Assembly: GCF_017940685.1 (NCBI RefSeq)
Contig: NZ_JAGAYD010000244.1
Span: 1-64,000 of the forward strand
DNA: 64,000 nucleotides
Source of the DNA: Butyrivibrio sp.
GTDB taxonomy: Bacteria; Bacillota; Clostridia; Lachnospirales; Lachnospiraceae
Direction of reading: 5' to 3'
In this document: positions 24,137 through 32,142 of the stretch, piece after piece
Position numbering within the stretch: the first letter of the stretch is position 1
How the letters are laid out: every line of letters starts with the position of its first letter
Program-made: the position numbers and the translations under genes
The notes under the pieces: model-generated
Told to the model about the DNA's origin: nothing
What the model saw: the letters and a program-made list of their open reading frames with translations, nothing else
Databases searched by the model: none

Positions 24137-24493
24137 TCAGTTTTCAAGAGCCCATTTACTATGTGGCAGAATATATGCTGCATAGTTGATTACCTCTCTA
24201 AGGGAATCCCAGTCGAGCTGCAATAAAGAAGTAATGCGTTCTTTTCTGCTGTCAACTTTCTCCCACCAGTGAGGATAGGTCTCTTTTATTTTGCCTTTGT
24301 TCCACTCATTAACAAGCCACCCAAATCTTTCCGGTCCGATATTCATATCCCACCAGTTGTTATCCTCGGTGTCTTTGTTGCCCTGCTTGTCCTCAAACCA
24401 TGTCTTGATAGTATCCGGGGAACAAACCTTAATACAGAACATCCGCTGATTTGTGGATTCTTCTTTATAAATTCCTTCTTTGATAAGCGCCAT
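24137..24493 (-). CDS. Hypothetical protein, 118 aa
   Basis: Start at the ATG at 24491-24493 behind AGGAGGTGGCTTGAA; the preceding gene stops within this spacer. Sequence opens MALIKEGIYKEESTNQRMFC and holds NWWDMNIGPERFGWLVNEWN, a Trp-rich segment. No family recognised. Confidence 0.65.
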   Translation of the reverse strand: MALIKEGIYKEESTNQRMFCIKVCSPDTIKTWFEDKQGNKDTEDNNWWDMNIGPERFGWLVNEWNKGKIKETYPHWWEKVDSRKERITSLLQLDWDSLREVINYAAYILPHSKWALEN

Positions 24494-24494
24494 T

Positions 24495-25265
24495 TCAAGC
24501 CACCTCCTGCTGTCTCTTATAGTATTCAGCTCTTGCATCCATGTAAGCTATTCTCTGAGTCGTGGTGAATCCAAGCGTATCAAAGCACTTATTGATATCA
24601 CTCTGAGAATCCTCATAAGATACTGTTCCAAATACCGAAAGAACATCCCAGTCGGCCTGAAGATTTATAGCATACTCGTGATTGTACATCTCATAAAGGA
24701 ATGCTGATTTCTGATACTCATAGTTATCAGCAACATTTTCCTTCTGAGCGTTGAGCTTATCCAAGAGCGCTATATGCTTATCGACAAAGGATTTAAGGCT
24801 TTTATCCATGTAGCAAAAACCTACACGATTGAAGATCATCTCCCCAGCCTTTTCTCTTCTTTCTTCTCTCTCCTCATCACTACCAATGAAAAACATAGAC
24901 ATGTAGTCATGCTGCTTTGCATAGTAGTTATGAAGAAAATAACTCTTCTGCTGATAATCGTCATAGCTCTTAAGTGGCCCTGCAATCTCTTCTTCTGTAA
25001 AGAGCTTGGTGTTCAGTGTGTCGATATACCACTGCCTTAAGCCTGCAAGGCCTCTTTCCTTGAGGATATAGCTGTGAAGATGTCCGAAATCATCGGTAAT
25101 CTGATTCTCATTCTTGAATACAAGATAGCTGTATCCGCGAAGAGGACCGAAATCGATGAAATATACATCGTAGCCTTTTACCTCCATAGTCTCAATGGCG
25201 ATGCTTGCTGCATCTGCCTGTGAAAGAGCTCTGATCTCGTCATATGTTAAGTTATTTTTATCCAT
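24495..25265 (-). CDS. Hypothetical protein, 256 aa
   Basis: ATG at 25265 behind AAATGGAGAAAA, itself just after a hairpin. The first 60 residues (IAIETMEVKGYDVYFIDFGP) look like a globular alpha/beta domain, then a helix-rich, coiled-coil-like region (DKHIALLDKLNAQKENVADN) and a tail. No family recognised. Likely one of the main products of this operon. Confidence 0.65.
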   Translation of the reverse strand: MDKNNLTYDEIRALSQADAASIAIETMEVKGYDVYFIDFGPLRGYSYLVFKNENQITDDFGHLHSYILKERGLAGLRQWYIDTLNTKLFTEEEIAGPLKSYDDYQQKSYFLHNYYAKQHDYMSMFFIGSDEEREERREKAGEMIFNRVGFCYMDKSLKSFVDKHIALLDKLNAQKENVADNYEYQKSAFLYEMYNHEYAINLQADWDVLSVFGTVSYEDSQSDINKCFDTLGFTTTQRIAYMDARAEYYKRQQEVA

Positions 25266-25278
25266 TTTTCTCCATTTA

Positions 25279-25341
25279 GCCCCTGTAAAAGGGCAAGGTC
25301 TCTTGATGTTATCTCCAACCTGATGCCCTTTTTGTAAGGGT
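25279..25341 (-). promoter_or_regulatory. Twin hairpins before the gene at 24495-25265
   Basis: Hairpin 2: GCCCCTGTAAAAGGGC (25279-25294). Hairpin 1: GCCCTTTTTGTAAGGGT (25325-25341), related to the first as reverse complement. Confidence 0.5.
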
Positions 25342-25354
25342 AAATGTCGTATTT

Positions 25355-25522
25355 TTAATCAAGTTCAAGGTAGTCGTTAATACGATCCGCCAGCTCGTCG
25401 CACAGGCTTAAAATTGTGTTAAGAGCTTTGTCGCCCTCTGCTACACAATCTGAAGCCTCATTACATCTGTTAGCGATGTATTGCAAAAGCTGACGGTTGT
25501 CGTCTGACAATCTTCTTGCCAT
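25355..25522 (-). CDS. Small hypothetical protein, 55 aa
   Basis: ATG at 25522 behind AAGGAGGAACTTATC. Helical and acidic, starting MARRLSDDNRQLLQYIANRC. It sits between the genes at 25536 and 24495. No family recognised. Confidence 0.6.
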   Translation of the reverse strand: MARRLSDDNRQLLQYIANRCNEASDCVAEGDKALNTILSLCDELADRINDYLELD

Positions 25523-25535
25523 GATAAGTTCCTCC

Positions 25536-25964
25536 TTATGCTACTATTTCAACTTTAGTTGCATATTCAATTCCGGCATCTGTTTTCATCTTGTTTCCAA
25601 GATAGAAGGCCTTGGCTTTCTGTGAACACAGCCTGATCTCTGTGGAAATAATCTCTCCATCAGAGAAAAATACCCGGATTTTTCTGATGGGTTCCTGGGT
25701 TGTGATTGCCTTAGGCTTAAGCGGATATATACGATCAAGGTAAGATTTCTTTACGCTTGTCGTGTCTGCGTAAACTTCGAAGTTCTCATTCTTTACAGAA
25801 ACTGTTTCCAGCCTGTAATAGTCGCCGCATCCGAAGATGTCAGCATAGAATCCCTGAAGATCGTGGATATAATCAGTCTGAGTCTCTTTGCAGAATGCCA
25901 AAAGATGCTCTGTGATTGTCCTCTTGGTGAATTTGAACTCTGTAAGATACAAATATCTATCCAT
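25536..25964 (-). CDS. Hypothetical protein, 142 aa
   Basis: Start at the ATG at 25962-25964 behind AAAGAGAGGAAAATAAA; the longer frame upstream overlaps the HAD gene. Opens MDRYLYLTEFKFTKRTITEH and has IRKIRVFFSDGEIISTEIRL and a C-terminal strand pair. No family recognised. Confidence 0.65.
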   Translation of the reverse strand: MDRYLYLTEFKFTKRTITEHLLAFCKETQTDYIHDLQGFYADIFGCGDYYRLETVSVKNENFEVYADTTSVKKSYLDRIYPLKPKAITTQEPIRKIRVFFSDGEIISTEIRLCSQKAKAFYLGNKMKTDAGIEYATKVEIVA

Positions 25965-25983
25965 TTTATTTTCCTCTCTTTCT

Positions 25984-26517
25984 TTACGCGGCTCTTGATA
26001 CAAGGGATATTCCAAGGATTGTAGTCGTAATTTCTGAAGCATCAGAAAACGCTGAAACCCTTGCACCCCTCCAAGATCTGTGAGTGTCGTTGATGCCGTT
26101 AAGAAGCTTTATAGGGATAAGACCCTTTATCTGTGCAAGTTCTACGAGATTATTTGTGTAATCGTCCAAGAACACATCACCGGGTCTTACTGTTACTCCT
26201 GCCTCTTCTATGGCTTTCTTCTTGCTCTGGCCATAAGGAACAAAAATCATGTTCTCCTTAGGAATGTCGATTCCCATTTCCTTGAGCCAGTACTTTTTGT
26301 CTTCAACAGCAAAGTCCATTGATACTACTGCCGAGCAGATGTACACATTGATCTTTTCGCCGTTGATTGTTTTTTCTTTAAGGAGCTGCTTACAGGCTCC
26401 TACAACGTTATTTAGTTTTTCTAATGTCCGTGCATAACCAGGGGCTGACCACACATCCGGGCCAGCCTCTTTATTAAACACAGACAATGTTCCGTCCATG
26501 TCGAAAAATATGTTCAT
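25984..26517 (-). CDS. HAD-superfamily phosphatase, 5'(3')-nucleotidase-like, 177 aa
   Basis: The catalytic motif I is NIFFDMDGTLSVF at the N-terminus (both Asp kept). Motif II/III region is YICSAVVSMDFAVEDKKYWL and motif IV is DVFLDDYTNNLVEL, with the acidic pair that binds magnesium. This order matches NT5C-type nucleotidases or dNMP phosphatases; phages carry similar ones. Substrate unknown; nucleotide is inference. ATG at 26517 behind AAGGAGAAAAAC. It lies in a run of otherwise unknown genes. Confidence 0.8.
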   Translation of the reverse strand: MNIFFDMDGTLSVFNKEAGPDVWSAPGYARTLEKLNNVVGACKQLLKEKTINGEKINVYICSAVVSMDFAVEDKKYWLKEMGIDIPKENMIFVPYGQSKKKAIEEAGVTVRPGDVFLDDYTNNLVELAQIKGLIPIKLLNGINDTHRSWRGARVSAFSDASEITTTILGISLVSRAA

Positions 26518-26527
26518 GTTTTTCTCC

Positions 26528-26713
26528 TTATTTGCCTATGAACAAACTGCCGATGCCGCCAAAAATCTGAATACCAGCTGCGGCCTTACCTAAAACAGTG
26601 CCCCTTACAATCGCTGCACACAAAGGGGCGTTTACGATACCAAAAACAAGAAGCGTAATTGCTTCAACTACAAGAAGTGTGATCCACATCTTGATATAAG
26701 TCTCTTTTCTCAT
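26528..26713 (-). CDS. Small membrane protein, 61 aa
   Basis: Two hydrophobic helices (TLLVVEAITLLVFGI and GIQIFGGIGSLFI) joined by a short loop. Start overlaps the stop of the 88-aa gene by ATGA. No family recognised. Confidence 0.6.
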   Translation of the reverse strand: MRKETYIKMWITLLVVEAITLLVFGIVNAPLCAAIVRGTVLGKAAAGIQIFGGIGSLFIGK

Positions 26714-26976
26714 AAAGTAGCCTCCTTTCTGTGGCTTTTGAAAGAAATGTCGAGCCTGTCTGCGATAAGCTCATAGGTTTGTCTTGTTATTATTACGTCT
26801 TCTCCTGCAATTCTTATTGTTGCGGTCTCCTTGTTCCGCCTGATGTAAGGGCGGCCCTTAGGGGAAGCGTCAACAGTAAGTCTTGCATGCTCGCCTCTTG
26901 CAAGAGCCTTTAAAAGTGTCTCTACAGAGCGGCAATGTTTTACGGGCGCCTGATACATAAATGAATAAGCTACCAT
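26710..26976 (-). CDS. Hypothetical protein, 88 aa
   Basis: Start at the ATG at 26974-26976 behind AAAGGAGGAATTACGT. Basic, with EHARLTVDASPKGRPYIRRN and then strands IRIAGEDVIITRQTYELIAD. No family recognised. First gene after leader L3; the next one is co-translated. Confidence 0.6.
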   Translation of the reverse strand: MVAYSFMYQAPVKHCRSVETLLKALARGEHARLTVDASPKGRPYIRRNKETATIRIAGEDVIITRQTYELIADRLDISFKSHRKEATL

Positions 26977-27181
26977 ACGTAATTCCTCCTTTACGCAAAA
27001 AAGACCCACCGGGCCTTCCTTTCTAAGATTTTTATAGTTATTTATTTAATCGCCCATGGGGCGTTATTTTAATGGGATTTGATAACAGAAAAAGAGCTGC
27101 TATCAAGATAGCAACTCTTATGGTTTGACGTTTAGTATTTAACTTTGAAATTATTATACTATGGGCGTAGTATAAATGCAA
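26977..27181 (-). promoter_or_regulatory. Leader RNA L3: promoter, terminators and hairpin before the gene at 26710-26976
   Basis: Promoter: TTGCAT (27176-27181), 17 bases, TATAAT (27153-27158), spacer ending CTACGCCCATAG. Then AACGTCAAACC and a terminator stem (27090-27119) followed by CTCTTTTTC. Next CGCCC-CATG-GGCG and GATTAAATAAATAACTAT, as in L2. A second GC-rich stem with TTTTTT (around 27000-27015) lies close to the ribosome site. Confidence 0.65.
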
Positions 27182-27187
27182 GCATTT

Positions 27188-27745
27188 TTACTCCAAGGAG
27201 GCATCGGAAAGTACCAGATAATATGCGCCGTTTTCCTCATACGAGCTGAATGTTCCTGTCACAGTTATCTCTTTTCCATCCTCAGGATATCCATCAAGGC
27301 TTCCTACTCCTGTAAGCTCATATTCTATGCCGTTGGCACAACAGGCTGTCGCATCCTGGATCACGCATGAATAATATGCAAGGTTCGTGGTCTCATCGAT
27401 GAAAATAGAATTATTTCCTCTCATCTTTATGGTCTTGCCGAAGTACTGGTCCGGCGATGTCATCATGTTATAAACCTCTGAATATACGAGCGTACTTGAT
27501 AGCTCTGTAAGGTCTATATCAACATCGGATGTCTTTTCTGATGACTCTATTGCCCGTTCTGCTTCGTTGACCGCAACAGCCTCAAGGCCCGGCATTGTTT
27601 CCTCAGAATCTGCTGTCTGTTCTTCAAGCACATCTTCTACAGTCTTTGTACCGTTATCTATCCGTGATGCCTGGTTGTTTTCACTCCCGCACCCTGAAAG
27701 CATTACTGCTACTGCTGTCAAGGCAAGTATCTTTCTTATTCTCAT
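27188..27745 (-). CDS. Lipoprotein in the zinc-uptake operon, 185 aa
   Basis: ATG at 27743-27745, overlapping the znuB stop. Residues 1-20 are a lipoprotein signal (ALTAVAVMLSGCGSENN, lipobox LSGC), so it is anchored outside the cytoplasmic membrane. A 60-residue acidic linker is followed by a folded domain near residues 85-180 (YFGKTIKMRGNNSIFIDETT, with two Cys in ATACCANG). It is the last gene of the zinc operon, so probably helps capture zinc or senses it; this is inference from position. Confidence 0.75.
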   Translation of the reverse strand: MRIRKILALTAVAVMLSGCGSENNQASRIDNGTKTVEDVLEEQTADSEETMPGLEAVAVNEAERAIESSEKTSDVDIDLTELSSTLVYSEVYNMMTSPDQYFGKTIKMRGNNSIFIDETTNLAYYSCVIQDATACCANGIEYELTGVGSLDGYPEDGKEITVTGTFSSYEENGAYYLVLSDASLE

Positions 27746-28572
27746 CTTTTCACCATTCCTATTCCGTGGCATATAGCAAACGCCACTACATCTACTGCTA
27801 CTATTGTTGACCCTACAGGAGTCCCCATAAGGATAGATACTATTATCCCTGTCAGTGCCGCAAGTACGGATATGATAGCAGAGCAGATGGTCACTGCCTT
27901 GAAACTCTTAAACATCTTCATTGCTGAAAGTGCCGGGAAAATGATAAGGGCTGATATCAAAAGTGAGCCCACAAGATTCATGGCAAGCACTATTATCACC
28001 GCTATAACTGTGGCTACTACAAAGTTATATTTTTCTGTTTTTACTCCTGTTGCCTTTGCAAAATTTTCATCAAAGGTGAGGGCGAATATCTTGTTATAAA
28101 AGAATATAAACAGCACCACTACTGCTATTGATAAGATAACACAGAGATATACATCGGTTTCAGCCAAAGTAAGGATTGAAGTCGAACCAAAAAGTGTTGT
28201 GCATACATCTCCTGATACATTAGATGAAGTGCTAAATACGTTCATTACAAGATACCCGAAAGCAAGTGCTCCCACTGAAATCATGGCTACAGCTGCATCG
28301 CCTTTTACCTTGCTGTTTTCATTGTTTTTAAGGAGCAGTATCGCACTTATTATCGTCACAGGAAGGGTCAGCAGCATCTTATTGGAAAGGCCTGTAACCG
28401 CTGCTACTGCCATAGCTCCGAACGCTACGTGCGAAAGTCCATCTCCTATAAAAGAAAACCTCTTAAGCACAAGCGTTACTCCAAGAAGTGAAGAACAAAG
28501 CGCTATAAGGACTCCTACAATAAGAGCATATCTGACGAAGGGATATTGCATATACATAATGAGTTTATCCAT
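27742..28572 (-). CDS. znuB: ZnuB-like permease of a zinc ABC transporter, 276 aa
   Basis: Integral membrane protein of ABC-3 type: about 7-8 hydrophobic helices. The typical LVLKRFSFIGDGLSHVAFGA loop contacts the ATPase, and the late SLLISALIIFPALSAMKMFK region is also standard. It moves zinc (possibly manganese) across the membrane with the ATPase at 28572 and the binding lipoprotein at 29261. It overlaps both neighbours by 1-4 bases. Length is normal. Confidence 0.9.
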   Translation of the reverse strand: MDKLIMYMQYPFVRYALIVGVLIALCSSLLGVTLVLKRFSFIGDGLSHVAFGAMAVAAVTGLSNKMLLTLPVTIISAILLLKNNENSKVKGDAAVAMISVGALAFGYLVMNVFSTSSNVSGDVCTTLFGSTSILTLAETDVYLCVILSIAVVVLFIFFYNKIFALTFDENFAKATGVKTEKYNFVVATVIAVIIVLAMNLVGSLLISALIIFPALSAMKMFKSFKAVTICSAIISVLAALTGIIVSILMGTPVGSTIVAVDVVAFAICHGIGMVKR

Positions 28573-29264
28573 TATATAAGCCCTCCCTTCTTTTCTGAGT
28601 GTTCAAGATATTCCCTCTTTGTTCCAAAGAACACACTTTTGCCTATATGCAGGATATGACTTGCATACTTTTCTACTTCAGATAGATCATGGGAGATCAT
28701 GATTATCGTCGTGCCACTTTTATTAAGTGATTCAATCAGCTCATACATATCTTTCATGGCATTAAAATCAAGACCTGCCACGGGTTCATCCAGTAAAAGG
28801 ATCTTATCTGTTGCACATAAAGCTCTTGCAAGAAGGACTCTCTGTTGCTGTCCTCCTGACAGTTCCCTAAAGCATTTATCCTTGAGGTCCGATATACCCA
28901 TCTTTATTATGTTCTGTATTGCGTTTTCCTTTTCTTTTTTGGTATAAAACGGCCTTAGACCACATTTATTTTGAAATCCTGATAACACGATCTCATATAC
29001 TGATGCTGGAAAGTCTTTTTGAACCGGTGTCTGTTGTGGTAGATATCCTATGTCTGTACGTTTTACGCCATCAGAAAATGTAATGTCTCCGTCAAGTTCC
29101 GGGATAAGTCCAAGGAGTGTTTTCATCAGAGTGGATTTCCCGGAACCATTCTCCCCTATTATGCACAGATAATCACCTTTACTTACTGAAAAGGTAATGT
29201 CCTGTAATATGGGCTTTCTGTCATACCCTAAAGTTACCCTGTCAAAGGTTATCTGTTTTTTCAT
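28572..29264 (-). CDS. znuC: ZnuC-like ATPase of a zinc ABC transporter, 230 aa
   Basis: Walker A GENGSGKSTL near residue 37, Q-loop YLPQQTPV, signature RELSGGQQQRVLLARAL near 138, Walker B KILLLDEPVAGLD near 160 and H-loop ISHDLSE near 195 are all present, so it is an intact ABC ATPase. Order and overlaps with znuB and znuA fix its role in the zinc importer. Confidence 0.92.
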   Translation of the reverse strand: MKKQITFDRVTLGYDRKPILQDITFSVSKGDYLCIIGENGSGKSTLMKTLLGLIPELDGDITFSDGVKRTDIGYLPQQTPVQKDFPASVYEIVLSGFQNKCGLRPFYTKKEKENAIQNIIKMGISDLKDKCFRELSGGQQQRVLLARALCATDKILLLDEPVAGLDFNAMKDMYELIESLNKSGTTIIMISHDLSEVEKYASHILHIGKSVFFGTKREYLEHSEKKGGLI

Positions 29265-30232
29265 TTCAGAGCCTCCTTTAACACTTCAAGGTTAGACGCC
29301 ATTATCCCAAGGTATGTAGTTCCGTTTTTTACATCCTGACCTGTTACCCCCTGCATTGAGTTAAGAGAGAGAACTTTTGCGGTCTTTGACTCTGAATTAA
29401 AGATAATGGTATCTGCTATCTTGTGATTAGTGCCTTCAATAGTCATGACACTATTCAGTGACAGTTCATCAAGCTTATTTGCAAGGAACGTGATCGTCTC
29501 AAAGCTTGCTTCAGTTTCGGCAGAACATCCTTTGAAAGCTGCATAATAATCAAGTCCATAATCTTCTGTCATGTATCTGAATGGGAATCTGTCTCCGAAA
29601 AGAAGCGTCCTAACTCCCGAGAATGAAACTGCTTCACGATACTTGGAGTCCAGTAGTTCAAGTTTTTTACTATAGGCTGCTGCATTGTCTTTATAGCGTT
29701 TATTGTTGACCTCATCAATTTCAGACAGCTTTTCTGCAATATAATCTGTATAAATTTTTGCATTCTTGAGGGAAAGCCACACATGTTCGTCCATCTCAGG
29801 ACCTTCTTCCTCTTCGTGATCTTCCTCTTTTTCCATGCCTTCTTTTTCTTCCTCTTCCAGGGCATTTTCTCCAAGGACTTCAAGAAGATTTATCGTTACA
29901 AGGTTTTCATTGGTGTTTTCTTTTAAGATGTTCTCCACCCATTCATCCGACTCGCCGCCAACATATATAAACATGTCGCAGTTTGAAACTGTAAGCACAT
30001 CTTCAGCCGTGGGCTGATAGTTATGAAGATCCACTCCGCTATCGAGAAGTAGGGTTAATTCCATATTAGCCGGATTGCCTCCGAGAACATTTTTTGTCCA
30101 GTCATATATTGGGAAAATGGTTGTAACTACTGATAATCTTTTAGTAGGAGCTGTTTGATTTGTATTTCCGCATGCAGAAAGTAAACCGGTCAGCATAAAT
30201 CCGGCAAGTAGTAATGATATGAATTTGCGCAT
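29261..30232 (-). CDS. znuA: ZnuA-like metal-binding lipoprotein, 323 aa
   Basis: Start at the ATG at 30230-30232 behind GAAAGGACAATACT. Lipoprotein signal with lipobox LLSAC at residue about 20. The fold of metal-binding TroA/ZnuA proteins is visible: VTTIFPIYDWTKNVLGGNPA, VDLHNYQPTAEDV (His ligand), an acidic loop (EKEEDHEEEEGPEMDEHVW) which supplies His and Glu, and the C-terminal TIEGTNHKIADTI. An acidic/His loop usually marks zinc rather than manganese. Confidence 0.9.
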   Translation of the reverse strand: MRKFISLLLAGFMLTGLLSACGNTNQTAPTKRLSVVTTIFPIYDWTKNVLGGNPANMELTLLLDSGVDLHNYQPTAEDVLTVSNCDMFIYVGGESDEWVENILKENTNENLVTINLLEVLGENALEEEEKEGMEKEEDHEEEEGPEMDEHVWLSLKNAKIYTDYIAEKLSEIDEVNNKRYKDNAAAYSKKLELLDSKYREAVSFSGVRTLLFGDRFPFRYMTEDYGLDYYAAFKGCSAETEASFETITFLANKLDELSLNSVMTIEGTNHKIADTIIFNSESKTAKVLSLNSMQGVTGQDVKNGTTYLGIMASNLEVLKEALK

Positions 30233-30286
30233 AGTATTGTCCTTTCTCAACTAAAGTTTGTAGTTATCTGCAAAGAGAGATGGGGC

Positions 30287-30610
30287 TCAACGATCTATGC
30301 GTACTTTCTGGGTTACGAGTGTAGAATTGATGAATATTTCTGAGAATATGGCTACTGCCTTTACAGCGGCGACCACATTAAGAAATGCTACAAGAGTAAA
30401 AACCTTAGCTGATGTCCTCTGCATAATGCTCTGGCACTCTTCTATCTGGGTGCATATAGGACATCCGGATTCTGCTCTTTGGTGTGTGCAGCAGATATGT
30501 CTCATGTTCCCGGCGAGGAAATAAGCTGAAAATAGCATGGTAAATACAACGGCTATAATGCCGATACATCCAACAAGGCTATTTACTTTCCTATTAGAAC
30601 TACCTGCCAT
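30287..30610 (-). CDS. Membrane protein with Cys/His motif, head of the zinc operon, 107 aa
   Basis: One helix at residues 12-32, then HICCTHQRAESGCPICTQIE with several His and Cys suited to bind zinc, then a second helix near 70-90. Proteins of this layout are found next to zinc transporter genes in clostridia (from memory). ATG at 30610 behind AAGGAGCAGAT. Driven by the promoter at 30641-30669. The metal role is inference. Confidence 0.7.
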   Translation of the reverse strand: MAGSSNRKVNSLVGCIGIIAVVFTMLFSAYFLAGNMRHICCTHQRAESGCPICTQIEECQSIMQRTSAKVFTLVAFLNVVAAVKAVAIFSEIFINSTLVTQKVRIDR

Positions 30611-30640
30611 ATCTGCTCCTTATCAATTATTGCAATCTTA

Positions 30641-30669
30641 TTATTACACCATTAGTGTATTTCTGTCAA
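30641..30669 (-). promoter_or_regulatory. Promoter of the zinc operon
   Basis: Minus strand: TTGACA (30664-30669), 17 bases, TAATAA (30641-30646). The spacer holds TACACTAATGGTGTA, a perfect TACAC/GTGTA inverted repeat and the best copy of the shared motif. No Zur/Fur box is obvious. Confidence 0.65.
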
Positions 30670-30702
30670 GAAAAAGCCCACAGGCTTGCATCCTGTAGGC
30701 TA
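30670..30702 (-). terminator. Terminator after the gene at 30708-31625
   Basis: AGCCCACAGG and CCTGTAGGCT (30675-30701) pair around CTTGCAT; the minus strand then runs TTTTT. It lies just before the zinc-operon promoter. Confidence 0.75.
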
Positions 30703-30707
30703 TCTGT

Positions 30708-31625
30708 TTAGCGGTTTTCGATTGCTTTTATCGACTCTCCAAGGAATCTTTCTTCTTTCTCAAGGATTACTTTTGGGGCTTCCATCAATAGCAGTCTCTC
30801 AAATCGCTTAAGTCTTCCCTCTAAAAGCGCATATACTTCCGGCATACCCATATCCTCTTCAAAAGACTTATTAAGGTATTTAAGAGCTTTGTAATATGTC
30901 TGCTTAGATAATCCCCTTTCTTTTATTAAGTATGGCACAAGTTCATCAGGGATATATTCCGGTCTTTCCTCCCACGGATCTGAAACATGTCTTTGTGAGA
31001 ATACTTGGACCGACGCTTTGATTCCTGTCAAAACCTGAAAGTTATCCGATGGGATATGTACTTGGTAAAGCGTGCTTCCATTTGCAATCGAGATATCTCC
31101 GTTAGAGATTATGAAGTTCTCCCTATATGTCCTATACCCTGTGAGAGTCAGAACCCTCTTATCATGGATGCTGTAAGCTGAGACTACATCATTTTCGTAT
31201 ACTCCTGTAATGATCAGTGGTCTCTTATTGTTCTTATGCGCTTCATCGCATGCCTGTGCAAACTCATCCATAAGCATCTTTTGAAGGTCAGGCTTATCGC
31301 GAGTGAGCCACACATCGGGTCTGAATGGGACGAATTCTGATACGTACAGGAATTCTGACGGGTCAATTTCATACCTTTCAGGCAGTATAGCAGCATAGTA
31401 TTCTGCATCCTTGTAGTTGTAGAATCCTGTCACCGAATACTCTGTATCGGGAATAACGTCCACGTTGAGCCCGAGGTCACAAGCTGCCAGGATGTGATTT
31501 CCCTTTTCATCAAGTTCTCCCACATAGTGCGCCATGATCTTGTGAGCCATATCTCCCTCAAATATGAGTGGTGTCTCGTCTGTAGCTTTTGTTAATAGTG
31601 ACTGTAATGTTGTGATTTTACTCAT
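30708..31625 (-). CDS. Hypothetical protein, 305 aa
   Basis: Start at the ATG at 31623-31625 behind AAGGAGGAAATCATT; a longer frame lacks a ribosome site. N-terminal part with strands (YSVTGFYNYKDAEYYAAILP) and a basic C-terminal end (ERGLSKQTYYKALKYLNKSF, then EGRLKRFERLLLMEAPKVIL) that could bind nucleic acid. Cys are rare and no motif is recognised. A leader with a terminator (31626-31810) precedes it. Confidence 0.65.
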   Translation of the reverse strand: MSKITTLQSLLTKATDETPLIFEGDMAHKIMAHYVGELDEKGNHILAACDLGLNVDVIPDTEYSVTGFYNYKDAEYYAAILPERYEIDPSEFLYVSEFVPFRPDVWLTRDKPDLQKMLMDEFAQACDEAHKNNKRPLIITGVYENDVVSAYSIHDKRVLTLTGYRTYRENFIISNGDISIANGSTLYQVHIPSDNFQVLTGIKASVQVFSQRHVSDPWEERPEYIPDELVPYLIKERGLSKQTYYKALKYLNKSFEEDMGMPEVYALLEGRLKRFERLLLMEAPKVILEKEERFLGESIKAIENR

Positions 31626-31865
31626 AATGATTTCCTCCTTGTTATGAGTCTGTGACGCTTCTTGCGCCCGTTTAATTGTTTTCATAATAAATATGGAATA
31701 TTGGTTCTCTGATAATAGCTAATTCTTATCAGTTGTTAAGATTATGTGTAAAAGAATGAGTAATAAAATTAGAACATAGAAAAAGAGCCCGGTATTCGGA
31801 CTCTTAGAGGGAACATATTATATTTATTTTTTAGCATAATATAACATAATGGGTATTTTTGCTGT
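31626..31865 (-). promoter_or_regulatory. Leader L5 with terminator before the gene at 30708-31625
   Basis: A stem of the form AAGAGTCCG...CGGGCTCTTTTT (31777-31807) lies between the gene and a weak promoter (TATATT near 31838-31843). Upstream is ATACCCATTATGTTATA, resembling the shared motif. Less certain than L1-L4; the AACGTCAAA arm is absent. Confidence 0.45.
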
Positions 31866-31902
31866 ACAGAAAATTTTTCTGTACAGGAAATTATAAAATT
31901 CA

Positions 31903-31947
31903 GCGAGAAAACCCCTTCTGATGAAGTCTGATGAAGTCGGTTGTGGG
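31903..31947 (-). mobile_element. Split 3' end of HEARO-like element copy 2
   Basis: On the minus strand it reads CCCACAACCGACTTCATCAG through GGGGTTTTCTCGC, the same end as copy 1 (11272). Its first 16 bases repeat the 35949-35964 end of the main part. The 4.0-kb transposon separates the two parts. A 10-base tandem GACTTCATCA pair is internal. Confidence 0.6.
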
Positions 31948-32142
31948 TAAATTTTTAAGGTAAATGCAACATCTTTATAAAACAGATAACGGAGCGGATT
32001 TTGGCGTAGTTTGCGCTTAAATTCACTCCGTTTTTCTATGGGAAATTTATGGTTTTTGCCGCATTTTGCCCGATTTTGTACATAGCAAGCAGGCCCATTT
32101 CTGAGCCTGTCAGAGTAAATAGTACATATTAGAGCGTTGCAG

